From Centrapalus pauciflorus (lineage: Eukaryota > Streptophyta > Magnoliopsida > Asterales > Asteraceae), in NCBI GenBank assembly GCA_020465985.1, contig JAANYP010001807.1, positions 124,001 to 188,000 on the forward strand: a stretch of DNA of 64,000 bases. The letters are read 5' to 3'. This document shows positions 44,719-56,301 of this stretch, one piece after another; position 1 is the stretch's first letter; every line of letters starts with the position of its first letter. A program made the translations under genes and the position numbers. Below the pieces are notes generated by a model. The model did no database searches, was not told where the DNA came from, and was given only the letters and a program-made list of their open reading frames with translations.

Positions 44719-47543
44719 ATGGAGTTTGTTAAGGAACACAACTATCTTCCCTACTCTCTAAAGCACTCAGACCTTCAACCGTTCCACGACATGATGGACT
44801 TTCTTCGTCACTCCCATATCCATCTTGCACTCAATATAAACCCCACCATATACATATCGCATATAGAACAATTCTGGAATCATGCCACTGTTCAATCCAC
44901 CAATGGAATTCCTTCTATACTATCCAAGATTGATGGCACTCCCATCACCATTACTGAGGAATCCATTCGGCGCCATTTGCATCTTCAAGATGCCACAGGT
45001 ATAACAGACCTATCCCTTGATGCTTTACATACTGGTCTTTCTGATATAGGCTATAGGGGTCCTGCTGATTCTTTTACTTTCTTAAAAGCCCATTTTTCTC
45101 CTAAATGGAAATACCTTGTACATATAATTCAGCAGTGTATGAGCCCCAAAAGAACTGGTTGGTCCGAATTTTCTTCTAATATTGCCACTGCCTTAGTGTG
45201 CTTTTCAACAGGCCAACGGTTCAATTTTTCTAACATGATTTTTCACGGGATGTTAAGGCATCATTCCCTAAAGAGTGGGAAGTTTTTGATGTATCCCAGA
45301 TTTTTGGCAGAAATCATTGCACACACTTGCACCACTTCTCATCTACCTAAAAGGATACATGTTTCTCACAGGCACTCACTATCCTCTATAAAGAGACTTT
45401 TGAAACAAAGTGCAAATTTTTTGAGCGTTGATGTTCCATTGCCTTCTGCAATGATGAACATCATTCCAAGAAACAGAGGAGAGGGTCCTGAGCAGGCTCA
45501 GCCTAACATCACTGCTACACCCCCAGGACCCCAACCCACTCCTCATGATACACAACTTCCTTCTGATCCTTTTATACAGCCAACACGCCCACTAAAATTT
45601 CTATATAAAAGGAAAAGGGGAGCAGGAGCTCCTTCCTCCTCCTCCCTCAGACTAGAGCCATATATCCCTGTGCAGGAGGACACTTCTGCACAGAATATCC
45701 AAAGGGAACCACTTGAGGAAACTCCCATCCTCACTCAGAAGGTGAACATCTCCTCAGAGACTGTTCATATGGGCTCTGTGGCTGGCACTACTGCTGTTTC
45801 TGCAAAAGAGGCACAGGACAGTGCCAACATCACTAAGACCACACCCATGGCAACAGCCAGTGTGCAAACACAAGCTGGAAGTCCCCAGAACAAGAACAGA
45901 GGAGCCCAGAAGTTTCTACTTCTGGTATTAATGTCAGTGATAGATCACAAGCACCACATGTGTTTTCTGATCTTGAGACTAGTCTGCAACTCATGCTTTT
46001 AACGGATCCCAAGCTGAAACCTGTTGTAGCTATGTTGGAATATCAAATGTCCATCATTGCTGCACAGGGTGCTCAGATATTTGCACTAAAGCAGGCAGAA
46101 TCGGCTCAAAATCAAAGGATGGATTATCTCCATAAAGGGTTTACCCTCTGTGGAAATAAGATAATGAAATTAGAGCGTTTGATTCAAACCCAAGGGGCAA
46201 AGGTTGTAGGTCCTCCTGACCAAACCAATGCTTCCAAAAAGGGGGAGAATCAGGAGGTTCCTGAATCAGTCCAAGCAGCTCCAACAACATCAGTTCAAAC
46301 AGCCTCAACAGTTCCACCTTCTAGGCTAACAGTCCCAACAGCTTCTCAAGTTGTTAGCCTAGAAACTCAAGCTGCTGCCCCAAAAGCAACTGGAGTTGTC
46401 ATAAGGGAAGGTGTTCATGCTCCAATCAGTACAGTCCAAGCTGCATCTTCTGCTGCAAAAGACAAGGGCGAGGGCATTCTTATTGAGTCTCCAAAGCACA
46501 AATTTTCTTCCAAAGAAGCCCAGATTGCCTTTGATGCTGAAGTTGCCAAACGGTTAGCAGAAGAGCAAGATAAAGAATTAGATCAGCAAACCCAGCCCCC
46601 AATGGATGATGATGAGAGTCTAGGTGATTACCAAAAGGGGTTTGTGGGTAAACAAGGAGAAAAGAAGAGAAAGTTGCCAACTGGGCACTCCAAAGCTGAG
46701 CATAGAAGATTTTTAATCAATTTTGCCTTTGCAGCTGGTATTCCAAAGAAAATGGCTCAGTCCATGACTACTGAAAGGCTGCAAGAGATTCATGACAAGG
46801 AGATGGACAAAAGAAAGAAAGCAAAAGTTTCCCAAGAAGTCCAATCATCACAAGAACCAGCTCAACCTGCTACAAGTCACATTCAAGCTGCTGCCAGTGC
46901 TCCTGCTCCTACTGATCAAGCTGTTGCTTCTATTCCTTCATCTGAGCCATCATCACAAGCAATGCTGTATCAAGTTAAGAGGTTGGTATTTGATCAACAA
47001 CTGCAAAAAGCAATGGAGATAGAGAAACTGATTGATCAGCATGATTTTACAAAGCCTCTGATCAATTACTGGTATGCCAAGTCACTGGACAACCGTGACT
47101 TAAGAGTCAAGTTTGTTGTAAGAAGAGAGTCTGGACCAGAAGAAGAATTTGATACATTTTGGCAAATGGTTCAGAAGTTGACCAGAGATGAGCTAACAAA
47201 GATGCATAATATAGGGTCTGTGACACAAGTTAGATTTGCTCTACCACAAGTGAAGCAAATTATTAAAGATCTAAAATCAATTGTTGACCCTGAATCTGCA
47301 AGGAAAGAGATAGAGGATGCTGTGAAGAAAGGGACAAAGATCAAGCAAGTTGATCTGTTTGTCAAGTCAAGGACATACAGAATCAAATTCTCAGATGGGT
47401 CTGGTATATTCTTCAATCTTGAATTTTATAATTTACCAAAAGATATGCTACTTCAGATAAAATCTGTTAGGATATCTTGTGATAGAGATGAGATGAAGAA
47501 AGAATTTTTGAAGGCTGTAGATCAGAAACTTGCACAATTATAA
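44719..47543 (+). pseudogene. Element D 3' ORF (about 940 codons, one frameshift)
   Basis: Open from ATG 44719 to 46002 and, in another frame, through 47543; the shift lies near 45885. The N-terminal domain (about residues 1-235) shares with the E ORF the pattern of an FW dipeptide (EQFWNHATV), an LHL box (IRRHLHLQDATG), an FSP(K/T) segment (FSPKWKYLVHIIQQCM) and YPRFLAEIIAHTC. A Pro/Thr/Gln-rich linker with VQAA/VQTA repeats follows, then a charged segment and a C-terminal domain (WYAKSLDNRDLRVKFVVRRE, SRTYRIKFSDGSG). No membrane segment is seen. Function unknown; the position corresponds to the env-like ORF of Sireviruses. Confidence 0.82.
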
Positions 47544-47632
47544 GTTTTTGAAAGCCTTGGTTTGTAAATAACAGTTTACTTATTCATTTCCATTTTTGTA
47601 TAGAACTTAAAGTCTTGTGTAAAGAATTTAAG

Positions 47633-47644
47633 TTAGGGGGAGAT
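47633..47644 (+). other. Polypurine tract of element D
   Basis: TAGGGGGAGAT directly precedes the 3' LTR. Confidence 0.85.
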
Positions 47645-48308
47645 TGTTGGGAAATAGTTTAAGTATGTTCAAGCTGTTAGTTAGACTTCTCAAACTGTTA
47701 GTAGAGTTTATATGTAAATCCAAAGTTCATGCTGCTAGTTGAAGAAACTCGAGCTGCCAGTGTAAAAGTTCAAGCTGCCAGAGCAAATCAACTCGAGCTG
47801 CTCTGTTCATGCTGTCAAGTGATTCAAGCTGCTCAACAGTTTCATAAACAAAAAGTGCTGATTTTCAGGAAAAGATATCTACATGAAGATTCCAGCATAT
47901 CTACTATCAGAGAAGTCATAGTTCGTCAAGGAAACAAATCAAGAAGCAATATAAATACATAGAATAGGTCATTCTATTGTATAGGAGTTTCTGCATATTC
48001 GAGTCTGTAATTGCTTTTGTTGATTAAGTTTTCATAAGCCTCTAAGGTTGTAAAACCCTAAGAACAGTCTGTGTTTTTCGTCTAATCAAACAGATTAGAG
48101 GTGATTGTAATCATTGAAGTCAGCAATACAATCAGTTTTGATTATTTCTTGTGTTGATTTATTATTGATTCTGAAAGTTTTTGTTAAAATAGTTAAGTGT
48201 TATTCCGCAAACTTCTTAATTAAACTTTGATTCAAAGCAAGATTATTGATTTATACTCTGATAAATTCAAATCAGTTAGTCTTGGTTAATTTGTTTAAGA
48301 TCCTGACA
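47645..48308 (+). repeat. 3' LTR of element D
   Basis: Nearly identical to 37496-38158 and followed by ACTTT (48309-48313). Confidence 0.95.
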
Positions 48309-48527
48309 ACTTTTCTCAAGAACATAAAACTTTTACAAAAACTCAGATTTTCACTCTTTTTGGACGATTTAACCAACGATTGTTTCTATAACTTCTAAAG
48401 GTTTCAATGTATGATTTCTAATCAATATTTCCAACATGCAACATCAATCTATGCTTTAAATCTTGAATTTTGGTTTTTCTCAAAACCGAAACTAGACACA
48501 TATAAATTTGAAATTTTAAGTAGATAT
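48309..48527 (-). repeat. C 3' LTR piece between elements D and B
   Basis: Joins 37495 on the left (after removing D) and 58575 on the right (after removing B and its GATAT duplication). No gene. Confidence 0.65.
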
Positions 48528-49528
48528 TGTCACACCCTGCTACCTTGGTTGGCAGCGAGACGTGACGAGTGCGGAAGCGTAACCATTATTATAACGAACG
48601 ACCACTATATGGACGTTTTCGAAGTAATACATCATTAAAATTTAAAAATGTAATAATGTTTTACAAAATGAAAGAAATGAAGTTCGCGTAATACAGAGAT
48701 TCTAATACATAATTAATGCGTCCAAAAATAATGCAGTCAAATCTCCGTTAGTTTCGAAATATGCATGCGACTCCATGAAATGCGGAAGCTTGAAAGTTGG
48801 TGTATCCGAAGGCACACTTGCCTTAATTACCTGAAAATACATGCTAAAATACGTCAACAAAATTGTTGGTGAGTTCATAGGTTTACACGAAAAGACCAGT
48901 TGAATGGACATTATCACATGCGTTGAATTTATAAAATCATAAATTCCATGAGATGTATTACATAAACCATCGTTTCACCGAAGCTTAATTAGAATGAGTT
49001 TGCCCCGAGCAGTATTCCCAAAATACCGTGTGTTGAATATATATGCATCCGCAGTTAGCTGAACCACTAACCCGAGTGGGGGACATGACTCCCAATAGAT
49101 CTATTCACAATATATTCGCGCTTGCAAACAAATGCAACTAACGATTTCATGATATAAGGGCGGAGATCACATATGTAATACATAATAGAATCGAGAAGTT
49201 TTTGTGTCCATATAAAAACGAAGCATGTATTTCATCCCAAAACATAACAATGTGAAAAATGGGACTATGAAGACTCACCTTGTTGGTTTTTGATGATGTT
49301 TTTGGATCTGTGTTAAGCACTTGTTTGGATGGTCGAGACTCGTCCTAATATTTTTACGAGTTCGGGTCAATATCATTATAATACGTGTTTGAGTACTTCG
49401 TATTCGTTTTTATGTACTTGTAATGTATGAATAATTTTTGTGGGGTTTTATACGTGAATATCGATTTATGGATATTTATTTTCTAAAAATGGTTTGTATG
49501 CATGCATACTCACGTATATATGTACATT

Positions 49529-49531
<3 letters not shown>

Positions 49532-49615
<84 letters not shown>
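49532..49615. repeat. (TA)n microsatellite in the B 3' LTR
   Basis: About 84 bp, against about 117 bp in the other LTR (57307-57423). Confidence 0.97.
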
Positions 49616-49617
<2 letters not shown>

Positions 49618-49898
49618 GAAGATGCATACATATATATACGAGCATGTGCATCATTACGAAAAGAGTATTCGTTTATTTTGCATGGAAAATTTCTTTTTAC
49701 GAGTATTATGAAAAACCGAGTTGTAAATGAAAAGTATTATATTTTAGTAAATGTATTTAATTTTTCATGTTTTATAAATAAAGTAAATAAGAAAACTTAC
49801 AAAATTTGAAGAACACTTGAAATCTTTAAAGTTGGCCGGTTTTGTTTTGAGAGAGAATATGTGTGTTGGTGTGTTTTTGTGAAGTGGGTTTTGTCTTC

Positions 49899-49906
49899 TA
49901 TTTATA
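49899..49906 (-). promoter_or_regulatory. TATA box of the B 3' LTR
   Basis: TATAAATA on the minus strand in the context TTCTATAAATAGAAGAC, followed by a plausible leader with CT-rich sequence. The 5' LTR copy is at 57706-57713. Confidence 0.75.
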
Positions 49907-50255
49907 GAAGAAAAAGGTTATTAAAAATAAAGATAAATTAATTAAAATTTTCAGTGAAATGATGAAAAGTGAAATGGTGGGATCGGTTGAGTGTTGGGCA
50001 AAAAGGTGTGGCCGATTCATGAGTGTATGTTGCATGTTGTTTATTATTAAAATAATACAATAGTACAAGCTAGTTGTCCTTTAAAGGACAACTTACTTTT
50101 TAGAGTGATAAGTAGTATGGGTTTTCAGTTTTTATATTAATAAAAGTACAAAAAGTATGCACGAAAAAGGTGGCAGCCTTTATTATTACTGTATATATAT
50201 ATATATACATACTTAGAAAAATCTCTGGAATGTTAAACTCGATTCAAGTGTGAAT

Positions 50256-50703
50256 CGAGTTTGTTACAGTGTCAATCGAGTTTTATATAATTATACCCGA
50301 GTTTTATCACACTTTGATCGAGTTTTCTGCCCTTGGCATCCGAGTTTCACATAGCTTTAGTCGAGTTTCATACAACATTGCCCGAGTTCCTTGCTTCTTT
50401 AATCGAGTTTCTTTGTTTAACTGTTCGAGTTTTATGTAGTTTTATTCGAGTTTTATGTTTCTTTATTCGAGTTTCATCCTTTGGAAATCGAGATTTGTAT
50501 ATTCATCATTCGAGTTTTATACAGCATCATCCGAGAAAATCCTTTCTTTATTCGAGTTTCATCAAAGTGTCATTCGAGTTTATCACTTACTTAACCGAGT
50601 TTCCTACAACATTATTCGAGTTTTATACTTACACGATTCGAGTCTCATGTAATATCATTCGAGTTTATTAATTATATGATTCGAGGTTCATATAATTTCA
50701 TTC
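50256..50703. repeat. Phased CGAG array in the B 3' LTR
   Basis: Twenty-two CGAG cores, mostly within NTCGAGTTT, occur at 21- or 22-bp steps (50256, 50277, 50298, 50319, 50341, 50362 and so on to 50703). Sequence between cores is diverged. A 23rd, TTGAG, follows at 50728. Confidence 0.95.
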
Positions 50704-50797
50704 GAGTTTTATATTTAGTTTAATTTTTGAGTTTCATACCTCATATTTTAGGCCAGTTGTTACAGTCTCCCCCTGTTGAAGGAATTTCGTCCCGAAA

Positions 50798-53700
50798 TTA
50801 GCTCGTGTTCTCCTCGGCTTGGACTTTTAAGAACAGCTGGGGGTACTTCTCTCGGAACTGATCTTCGCGTTCCCAAGTGAACTCAGGACCTCGTTTAGAG
50901 TTCCATCGGACCTTTATTATTGGAATTCGACTGTGCTTGAGTTTCTTGACTTCTTGGTCCATTACTTCCACTGGTTGCTCAATGAAATTCAGCTTATCGT
51001 CTATCTCCAGCTCGTCCATGGGTATCACGAGTGATTCATCAGCCAGACATTTCTTAAGATTGGATACGTGGAAGGTATTATGAACGTTACTAAGCTCTGG
51101 GGGTAGATCGAGTCGGTAAGCTACCGGGCCAATTCTTTTGGTGATTTTGAATGGTCCGATATAACGAGGATTGAGTTTTCCTCGTTTTCCAAAACGGATT
51201 ACGCCTTTCTAAGGCGAGACTTTCAGCATCACTTGATCTCCCTCTTGGAATTCCAAATCCTTCCGTCGGATGTCTGCATAACTCTTCTGTCGATCCCGCG
51301 CAATCTTCAATCGGTTCCGAATCTGGGCTATCTTCTCTGTAGTTTCCTGGATGATCTCAGGTCCAGTAATCTGACTATCCCCTACTTCAGCCCAACAAAG
51401 AGGTGATCGACACTTTCGTCCATAGAGTGTTTCGAATGGGGCGGTCTTAATGCTCGAGTGATAACTGTTGTTATAAGAAAACTCAACTAATGGCAGGTGT
51501 CTGTCCCAACTTTTTCCAAAGTCGATGACACATGCCCTTAGCATATCTTCCAATGTTTGAATCGTTCTTTCACTCTGACCGTCCGTTTGCGGGTGATAGG
51601 CTGTACTCATATCTAGACGCGTTCCTAGTGCTTCTTGCAATGATTGCCAGAACCTTGACGTAAATCGGCTGTCTCTGTCTGATATAATGGATACTGGCAC
51701 CCCATGCCTTGAGACGACCTCCTTAAGATAGGTTCGTGTTAACTTATCCATCTTGTCAGTCTCCTTGATTGGCAGGAAGTGTGCGGTCTTGGTCAGCCGA
51801 TCCACGATCACCCAGATGGTGTCATAACCTTCAGAAGTCATTGGCAACTTAGTGATAAAATCCATGGTGATATTTTCCCACTTCCATTGGGGTATCTCTG
51901 GCTGGACTAGCAATCCTGATGGCCTTTGATGCTCAGCCTTAACTTTTAAACATGTTAAGCACTTGCTGACATAAGTAGCAATGTCAGCCTTCATGTTTGG
52001 CCACCAGTATGATCCCTTCAAATCGTGATACATCTTGTCCGACCCTGGATGAACAGCATATCTTGTTTTGTGCCCTTCATCCATGACCAGTTTCCTTATG
52101 CCTCCAAACTTTGGTAACCAAATTCTGCCCATGAAGTATCGGCATCCATCTGACTTGATTTCAAACTGCTTATCCATGCCTCTCAATGCCTCATTCAGCA
52201 GATTATCCTCCTTGACTGCCTCTTCTTGTGCTTCTCGGACTTGAGGGTTTAGGTTTGACTGTATAGTCATTACCAAAGCTCGGACTCTCAATGGCTTAAC
52301 CCGTTCCTTTCGGCTTAGGGCGTCAGCTACGACATTTGCTTTTCCTGGATGGTAGCGAATCTCGCAGTCATAGTCGCTAAGAAGTTCCACCCAACGTCGT
52401 TGCCTCATATTTAACTCTTTCTGATTCAGAATATGCTGGAGGCTTTTATGGTCCGTGAACACCGTGCACTTGGTTCCATACAAATAGTGCCTCCATATTT
52501 TGAGAGCAAACACCACTGCTCCCAGTTCCAGGTCATGAGTAGTATAGTTTACCTCGTGAATCTTGAGCTGTCGTGATGCATAAGCGATGACCTTGTCCCT
52601 TTGCATGAGCACACAACCTAATCCGTTGTGCGAGGCATCACAGTAGACTACAAAATTTTCAGTTCCTTCGGGTAGGGACAGAATTGGTGCACTACACAAC
52701 CTCTGCTTAAGCAGCTGAAACGCCTTTTCTTGCTCTTCACCCCAGACGTATTTCACATCCTTACGGGTCAGCTCCGTTAAGGAACCTGCTATCCTAGGAA
52801 TTGGCGGACTTCTGTGGGGGTTCTTGGGATTGCCCAGTTCTTTATGGCCTCGATCTTTGATGGGTCGACCTGAATTCCCTGACTGTTGATCACATGCCCA
52901 AGGAATTTAACTTCTCGCAACCAAAATTCACATTTTGAAAATTTGGCGTATAGCTGCTCTTTTTCTAACAACTCCAAGATCAACTTGAGATGTTGTTCAT
53001 GCTCTTCTTTACTTTTGGAATAGATTAGGATATCGTCTATGAACACTATAACAAATTTATCCAGATATGGTTTACACACCCGATTCATGAGGTCCATAAA
53101 TACGGCTGGTGCGTTGGTTAAACCGAATGGCATCACCTGGAATTCGTAATGTCCATAACGAGTTCTGAATGCCGTCTTGGGGATATCTTCTTCCCGAACT
53201 TTTACTTGATGATAACCGGAGCACAGATCAATCTTTGAGTAGAAGCTAGATCCCTGTAGCTGGTCGAACAGGTCATCAATCCTAGGGAGAGGGTAGCGGT
53301 TCTTTACCGTTAACTTGTTTAGCTCTCGGTAGTCTATGCACATTCTGAAGGATCCGTCTTTCTTTTTAACGAACAAAACCGGAGCTCCCCAAGGTGAGGA
53401 ACTTGGTCGAATGAATCCTTTATTCATCAATTCTTGTAATTGACTGGATAGTTCTTGCATCTCAGAAGGTGCGAGCCTATAGGGGGCTCTTGCGATCGGT
53501 GCAGCTCCTGGCACTAAGTCGATTTGAAATTCTACTTGCCTAGCTGGAGGAAGCCCAGGCAAGTCTTCCGGGAATACCTTCGGGTAGTCACGTACTACTG
53601 GAATATCCTCAAGTCGTTTTTCCTTCGACTCTTTTTCTACGATCTGGACCAACACTGCATGGCAACCCTTCCTAAGACATTTTAATGTTCTTAGGCCGGA

Positions 53701-55185
53701 TATGACATTCAATTGTCGGTTCTTCTTTTCCCCTTGGACCGTGAGGACTTTCTTCTTACTGAGTGGTATTCGCACCACTTTCTTACCACACAAAATCTCA
53801 GCCTGGTTATGTGACAACCAGTCCATACCAATCACCACATCAAAACTTCCGAGTTCTATAGGCATTAAGTCTATCTTAAAGAAGTGATCCGCTAGTTTTA
53901 GTGTGCATTCCTTAATGATACTACTTGCCTTTATTATTTTGCCATCTGCAAGTTCTATTGTATAGGAGTTGTCTAAGGGAAGAGTAGAAACATTCAACTG
54001 CTGGCTAAACTTATCAGATATAAAGCTCCTATCAGCCCCAGTATCAAAGAGTACGTAAGCGTAAATATCGTTTAGGAGATACGTACCTGATACCACGTGG
54101 GGGTCCTGACGAGCGTCTCCTGCTCCCAACACAAATGCTCTCCCCTGAGCTCTCCCTTCGTTCCTCAATTTCGGACACTCATTCCTGATGTGTCCCGTTG
54201 CACCACATTCGAAACAGCCCCTCGGGTTGCTACCACTGGCACCCGGGGCTCCGGATTTACAATCTTTGGCCATATGGCCCAAACGTTTGAAGTTTCCGCA
54301 TTGGGTTGGACAGGGGCCAGGGTTGTGGTGGAAGGTGCATTTGGTGCAAAAAGGCTTGGTACCGGTATAGCTTCTCCTTGGCTCAACCCCTGCTACATAG
54401 GCTTTAACGATCTCGGGTTTCTTGGACTGTGAACCCGTGTTCTTCCCGGTCCTATCTTCCCACTTTCTCTTGTGTTCCCCGGCTTTGGCTTCGTTCCTCC
54501 GGGATACTTGGTCCATAAGATTGTTGGCCATTCTGATGGCGTCCTGTATGGTGGATGGGTTGGAGGCTGTAACGTTTCCTTGTATTTGAGGAGCGAGTCC
54601 CCAAATATAGCGTTCAATCTTTTTGTATTCCGGAGTTACCATTTGCGGACATAGGATACTTAGCTCATGGAATCGGTTGGTATATCCTGCAATGTCCGTT
54701 CCTTTCATTGATAGATTCCAGAATTCTGATTCCATTTTCTGGAGTTCGTTTCTTGGACAGTACTCATCCGTCATCATCTGTTTCAATGTGGACCACGTGA
54801 GCTGGTAGGCTTCGTCAATGCCTACAGACTGGACGTAGGAATTCCACCATGTGAGCGCGCTATCTTGCAAGGTGTGAGTAGCAAATTTCACCTAGTCTCC
54901 TTCAGCGCACCCGCTGACACGATATACGGATTCTAACTTTTCAAACCAACGGATCAAACCGACTGCTCCTTCGGTTCCATTGAAATACCGGGGTTTGCAA
55001 CTTAAAAACCCTTTAATCCCACAACCTTTCGTGTGAGTTTCAGTTCCTCCTGTGGTGCGACTGGCACCACCATCCCCATTGGCTGTGCTATTTCGGTTTG
55101 CCTCGTAGGTAGCTATGGCGGCAGCCACCCTTTGGGCAACAAGCTCTTCAATGTCAGCTGCATTCATTGCTCGTTTTGGCGGCAT
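50798..55185 (-). pseudogene. pol: Element B gag-pol polyprotein, three lesions
   Basis: Starts at ATG 55185 (MPPKRAMNAADIEELVAQRV). Order: gag capsid (LQDSALTWWNSYV), zinc knuckle CFECGATGHIRNEC, protease VLFDTGADRSFIS, RT (SSPWGAPVLFVKKKDG, catalytic VFIDDILIYS), RNase H (VVYCDASHNGLGCVLMQRDK), integrase HHCC and core (ITMDFITKLP, SDRDSRFTSRFW, DGQSERTIQ), GPF module and C-terminal chromodomain (KVRWNSKRGPEFTWERE). Lesions: TAG at 54889-54891, a small frameshifting deletion at the RT/RNase H junction near 52785, and TAG at 51206-51208. No intron interrupts the RT: CEFWLREVKFLGHV is continuous, unlike A and C. Confidence 0.93.
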
Positions 55186-55401
55186 TATCTTGAAGTTTAA
55201 AGAAAATCATAGTGTAAGAAGTTGAATCTTAAAGATGCGGCACAATACTATAATCATCGAGCACAATCTCATAAATATCTTGGGAATTTTCATTAATCAT
55301 TCGAAGTTTTTCTTACATGTGGGGCGGGTTATTACACGAAAATTTTATCCTATGTTATTACATGATATTTTTCCTACTAATACACAGGAAATGGAAAAGT
55401 A

Positions 55402-56163
55402 CTAGGTGCGGGAGTGATCTGAGTTCTGTCCCTTTTCCATTGAGTGGAGGCGCTGTGTCAACTCCTCGATTCGGGCTTGGCTCTCGGCTAGTTGCTGCCG
55501 GAGCTCGTTCAGTCCGTCCTGCTGTATAGCAAGGGCGTGCTGATTGGCCCAATATATGTTGGAGTTTTGCAACTCCTCCCGCTCTAAACGAGCGGTCATC
55601 TCCCCGATATCCAGGTTAAGTGACCGGATCTGGTGGTCATGCCTGGTAGACCTTGCGATCAAAAGTGGTATGGTCTGATCGGCAGGCTCTTGAGTGAGCG
55701 ATGAGACAGGTGCGGAGGATGGTCCTCCGATCTCGAAGTTTGGAGGAACTCCCTCCATCTGCCTCCATTCGCGGAGGGTCTCCGGTATCCAGGTCCATCG
55801 CCGGGCGTCTACCCGTCGGTGTGGTGTCGGGGGATTGGGCTGGGGAATCGGAACAGGAATAGACTCCCTTCTTGGTATGTTTACCCGTTTCCGGGGTGTG
55901 TACAACATCTTTGGGCCGTTAGGATAAGGCCTATACGGCTTATATGATGGTTCGGCCGGGTGATACGGGACGCGAGCAGGGGCCGTCGGTGGTGAAGGAT
56001 CCTCTTCCTCCATCGGCTCTTCTTCGGATTCCTCCATCGGATCTTCCGACGGGTCCTCCTCCTCCGAGGTTTCTTCTTCTGGGAAGACTTCCGTGGCCGT
56101 GGGACTTGCGGGAGTGTATTCCTCCTCTGAGTCAGATAGAATGATAATTTCTGGATGGTTCAT
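55402..56163 (-). CDS. Extra ORF upstream of gag in element B (253 aa)
   Basis: The likely ATG is at 56163 (MNHPEIIILSDSEEE), about 125 nt after the primer site. The N-terminal third is strongly acidic (ETSEEEDPSEDPMEESEEE), then Pro/Tyr/Arg-rich (YHPAEPSYKPYRPYP), a short WTWIPETLREW segment, and a C-terminal coiled coil (about residues 170-245; LNELRQQLAESQARIEELTQ). It is open, while gag-pol next to it has three lesions. It ends about 215 nt before gag and in the same orientation. I do not recognise the family; the product may be translated first from the genomic RNA. Confidence 0.75.
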   Translation of the reverse strand: MNHPEIIILSDSEEEYTPASPTATEVFPEEETSEEEDPSEDPMEESEEEPMEEEDPSPPTAPARVPYHPAEPSYKPYRPYPNGPKMLYTPRKRVNIPRRESIPVPIPQPNPPTPHRRVDARRWTWIPETLREWRQMEGVPPNFEIGGPSSAPVSSLTQEPADQTIPLLIARSTRHDHQIRSLNLDIGEMTARLEREELQNSNIYWANQHALAIQQDGLNELRQQLAESQARIEELTQRLHSMEKGQNSDHSRT

Positions 56164-56283
56164 GGTTTCTGCTAACAAGGTTCATTTGTAATCTTTTAGT
56201 TAGTTACAAAAACATTCTTAAAATCAAAAATTTTTACGTGCAGTTATAGTCTAGGGTACTAATGCAACCTAGTTCACTATAAT

Positions 56284-56301
56284 TATGGCTCTGATACCAA
56301 T
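56284..56301 (-). other. Primer-binding site of element B
   Basis: On the minus strand TTGGTATCAGAGCC lies directly after the 5' LTR end. Confidence 0.9.

Larger units (their letters stand above)
37496..48308 (+). mobile_element. Young Sirevirus-like Ty1/copia element D
   Basis: A 10.8-kb element with 663/664-bp LTRs, primer site, intact gag, broken pol, a 3' ORF and polypurine tract, flanked by the ACTTT duplication. I count 8 substitutions and one indel between the LTRs (about 1.2%), so insertion was recent. The protease has the LDSGCS form typical of Sireviruses. It interrupts a gypsy LTR, probably that of C. Confidence 0.93.
48528..50764 (-). repeat. 3' LTR of element B (lower copy)
   Basis: On the plus strand TGTCACACCCTGC to CAGTTGTTACA. 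Features on the minus strand in order: CGAG array (50256-50703), 22-bp palindrome (50072-50093), TATAAATA (49899-49906) and a (TA)n tract (about 49532-49615). Confidence 0.95.

Noticed and set aside
50333..50671. 112-codon frame rich in Glu-Phe and Arg-Val heptads, also at 58138-58476
   Set aside because: Artefact of the 21-bp phased CGAG array read in one frame.
50256..50703. CRISPR-like regular repeats
   Set aside because: Spacing of 21-22 bp with a 4-8 bp core is too short for repeat-spacer units, and the context is a plant LTR.
54097..54432. Plus-strand frames across the B gag-pol
   Set aside because: Shadow frames of the minus-strand polyprotein, which has clear domains.
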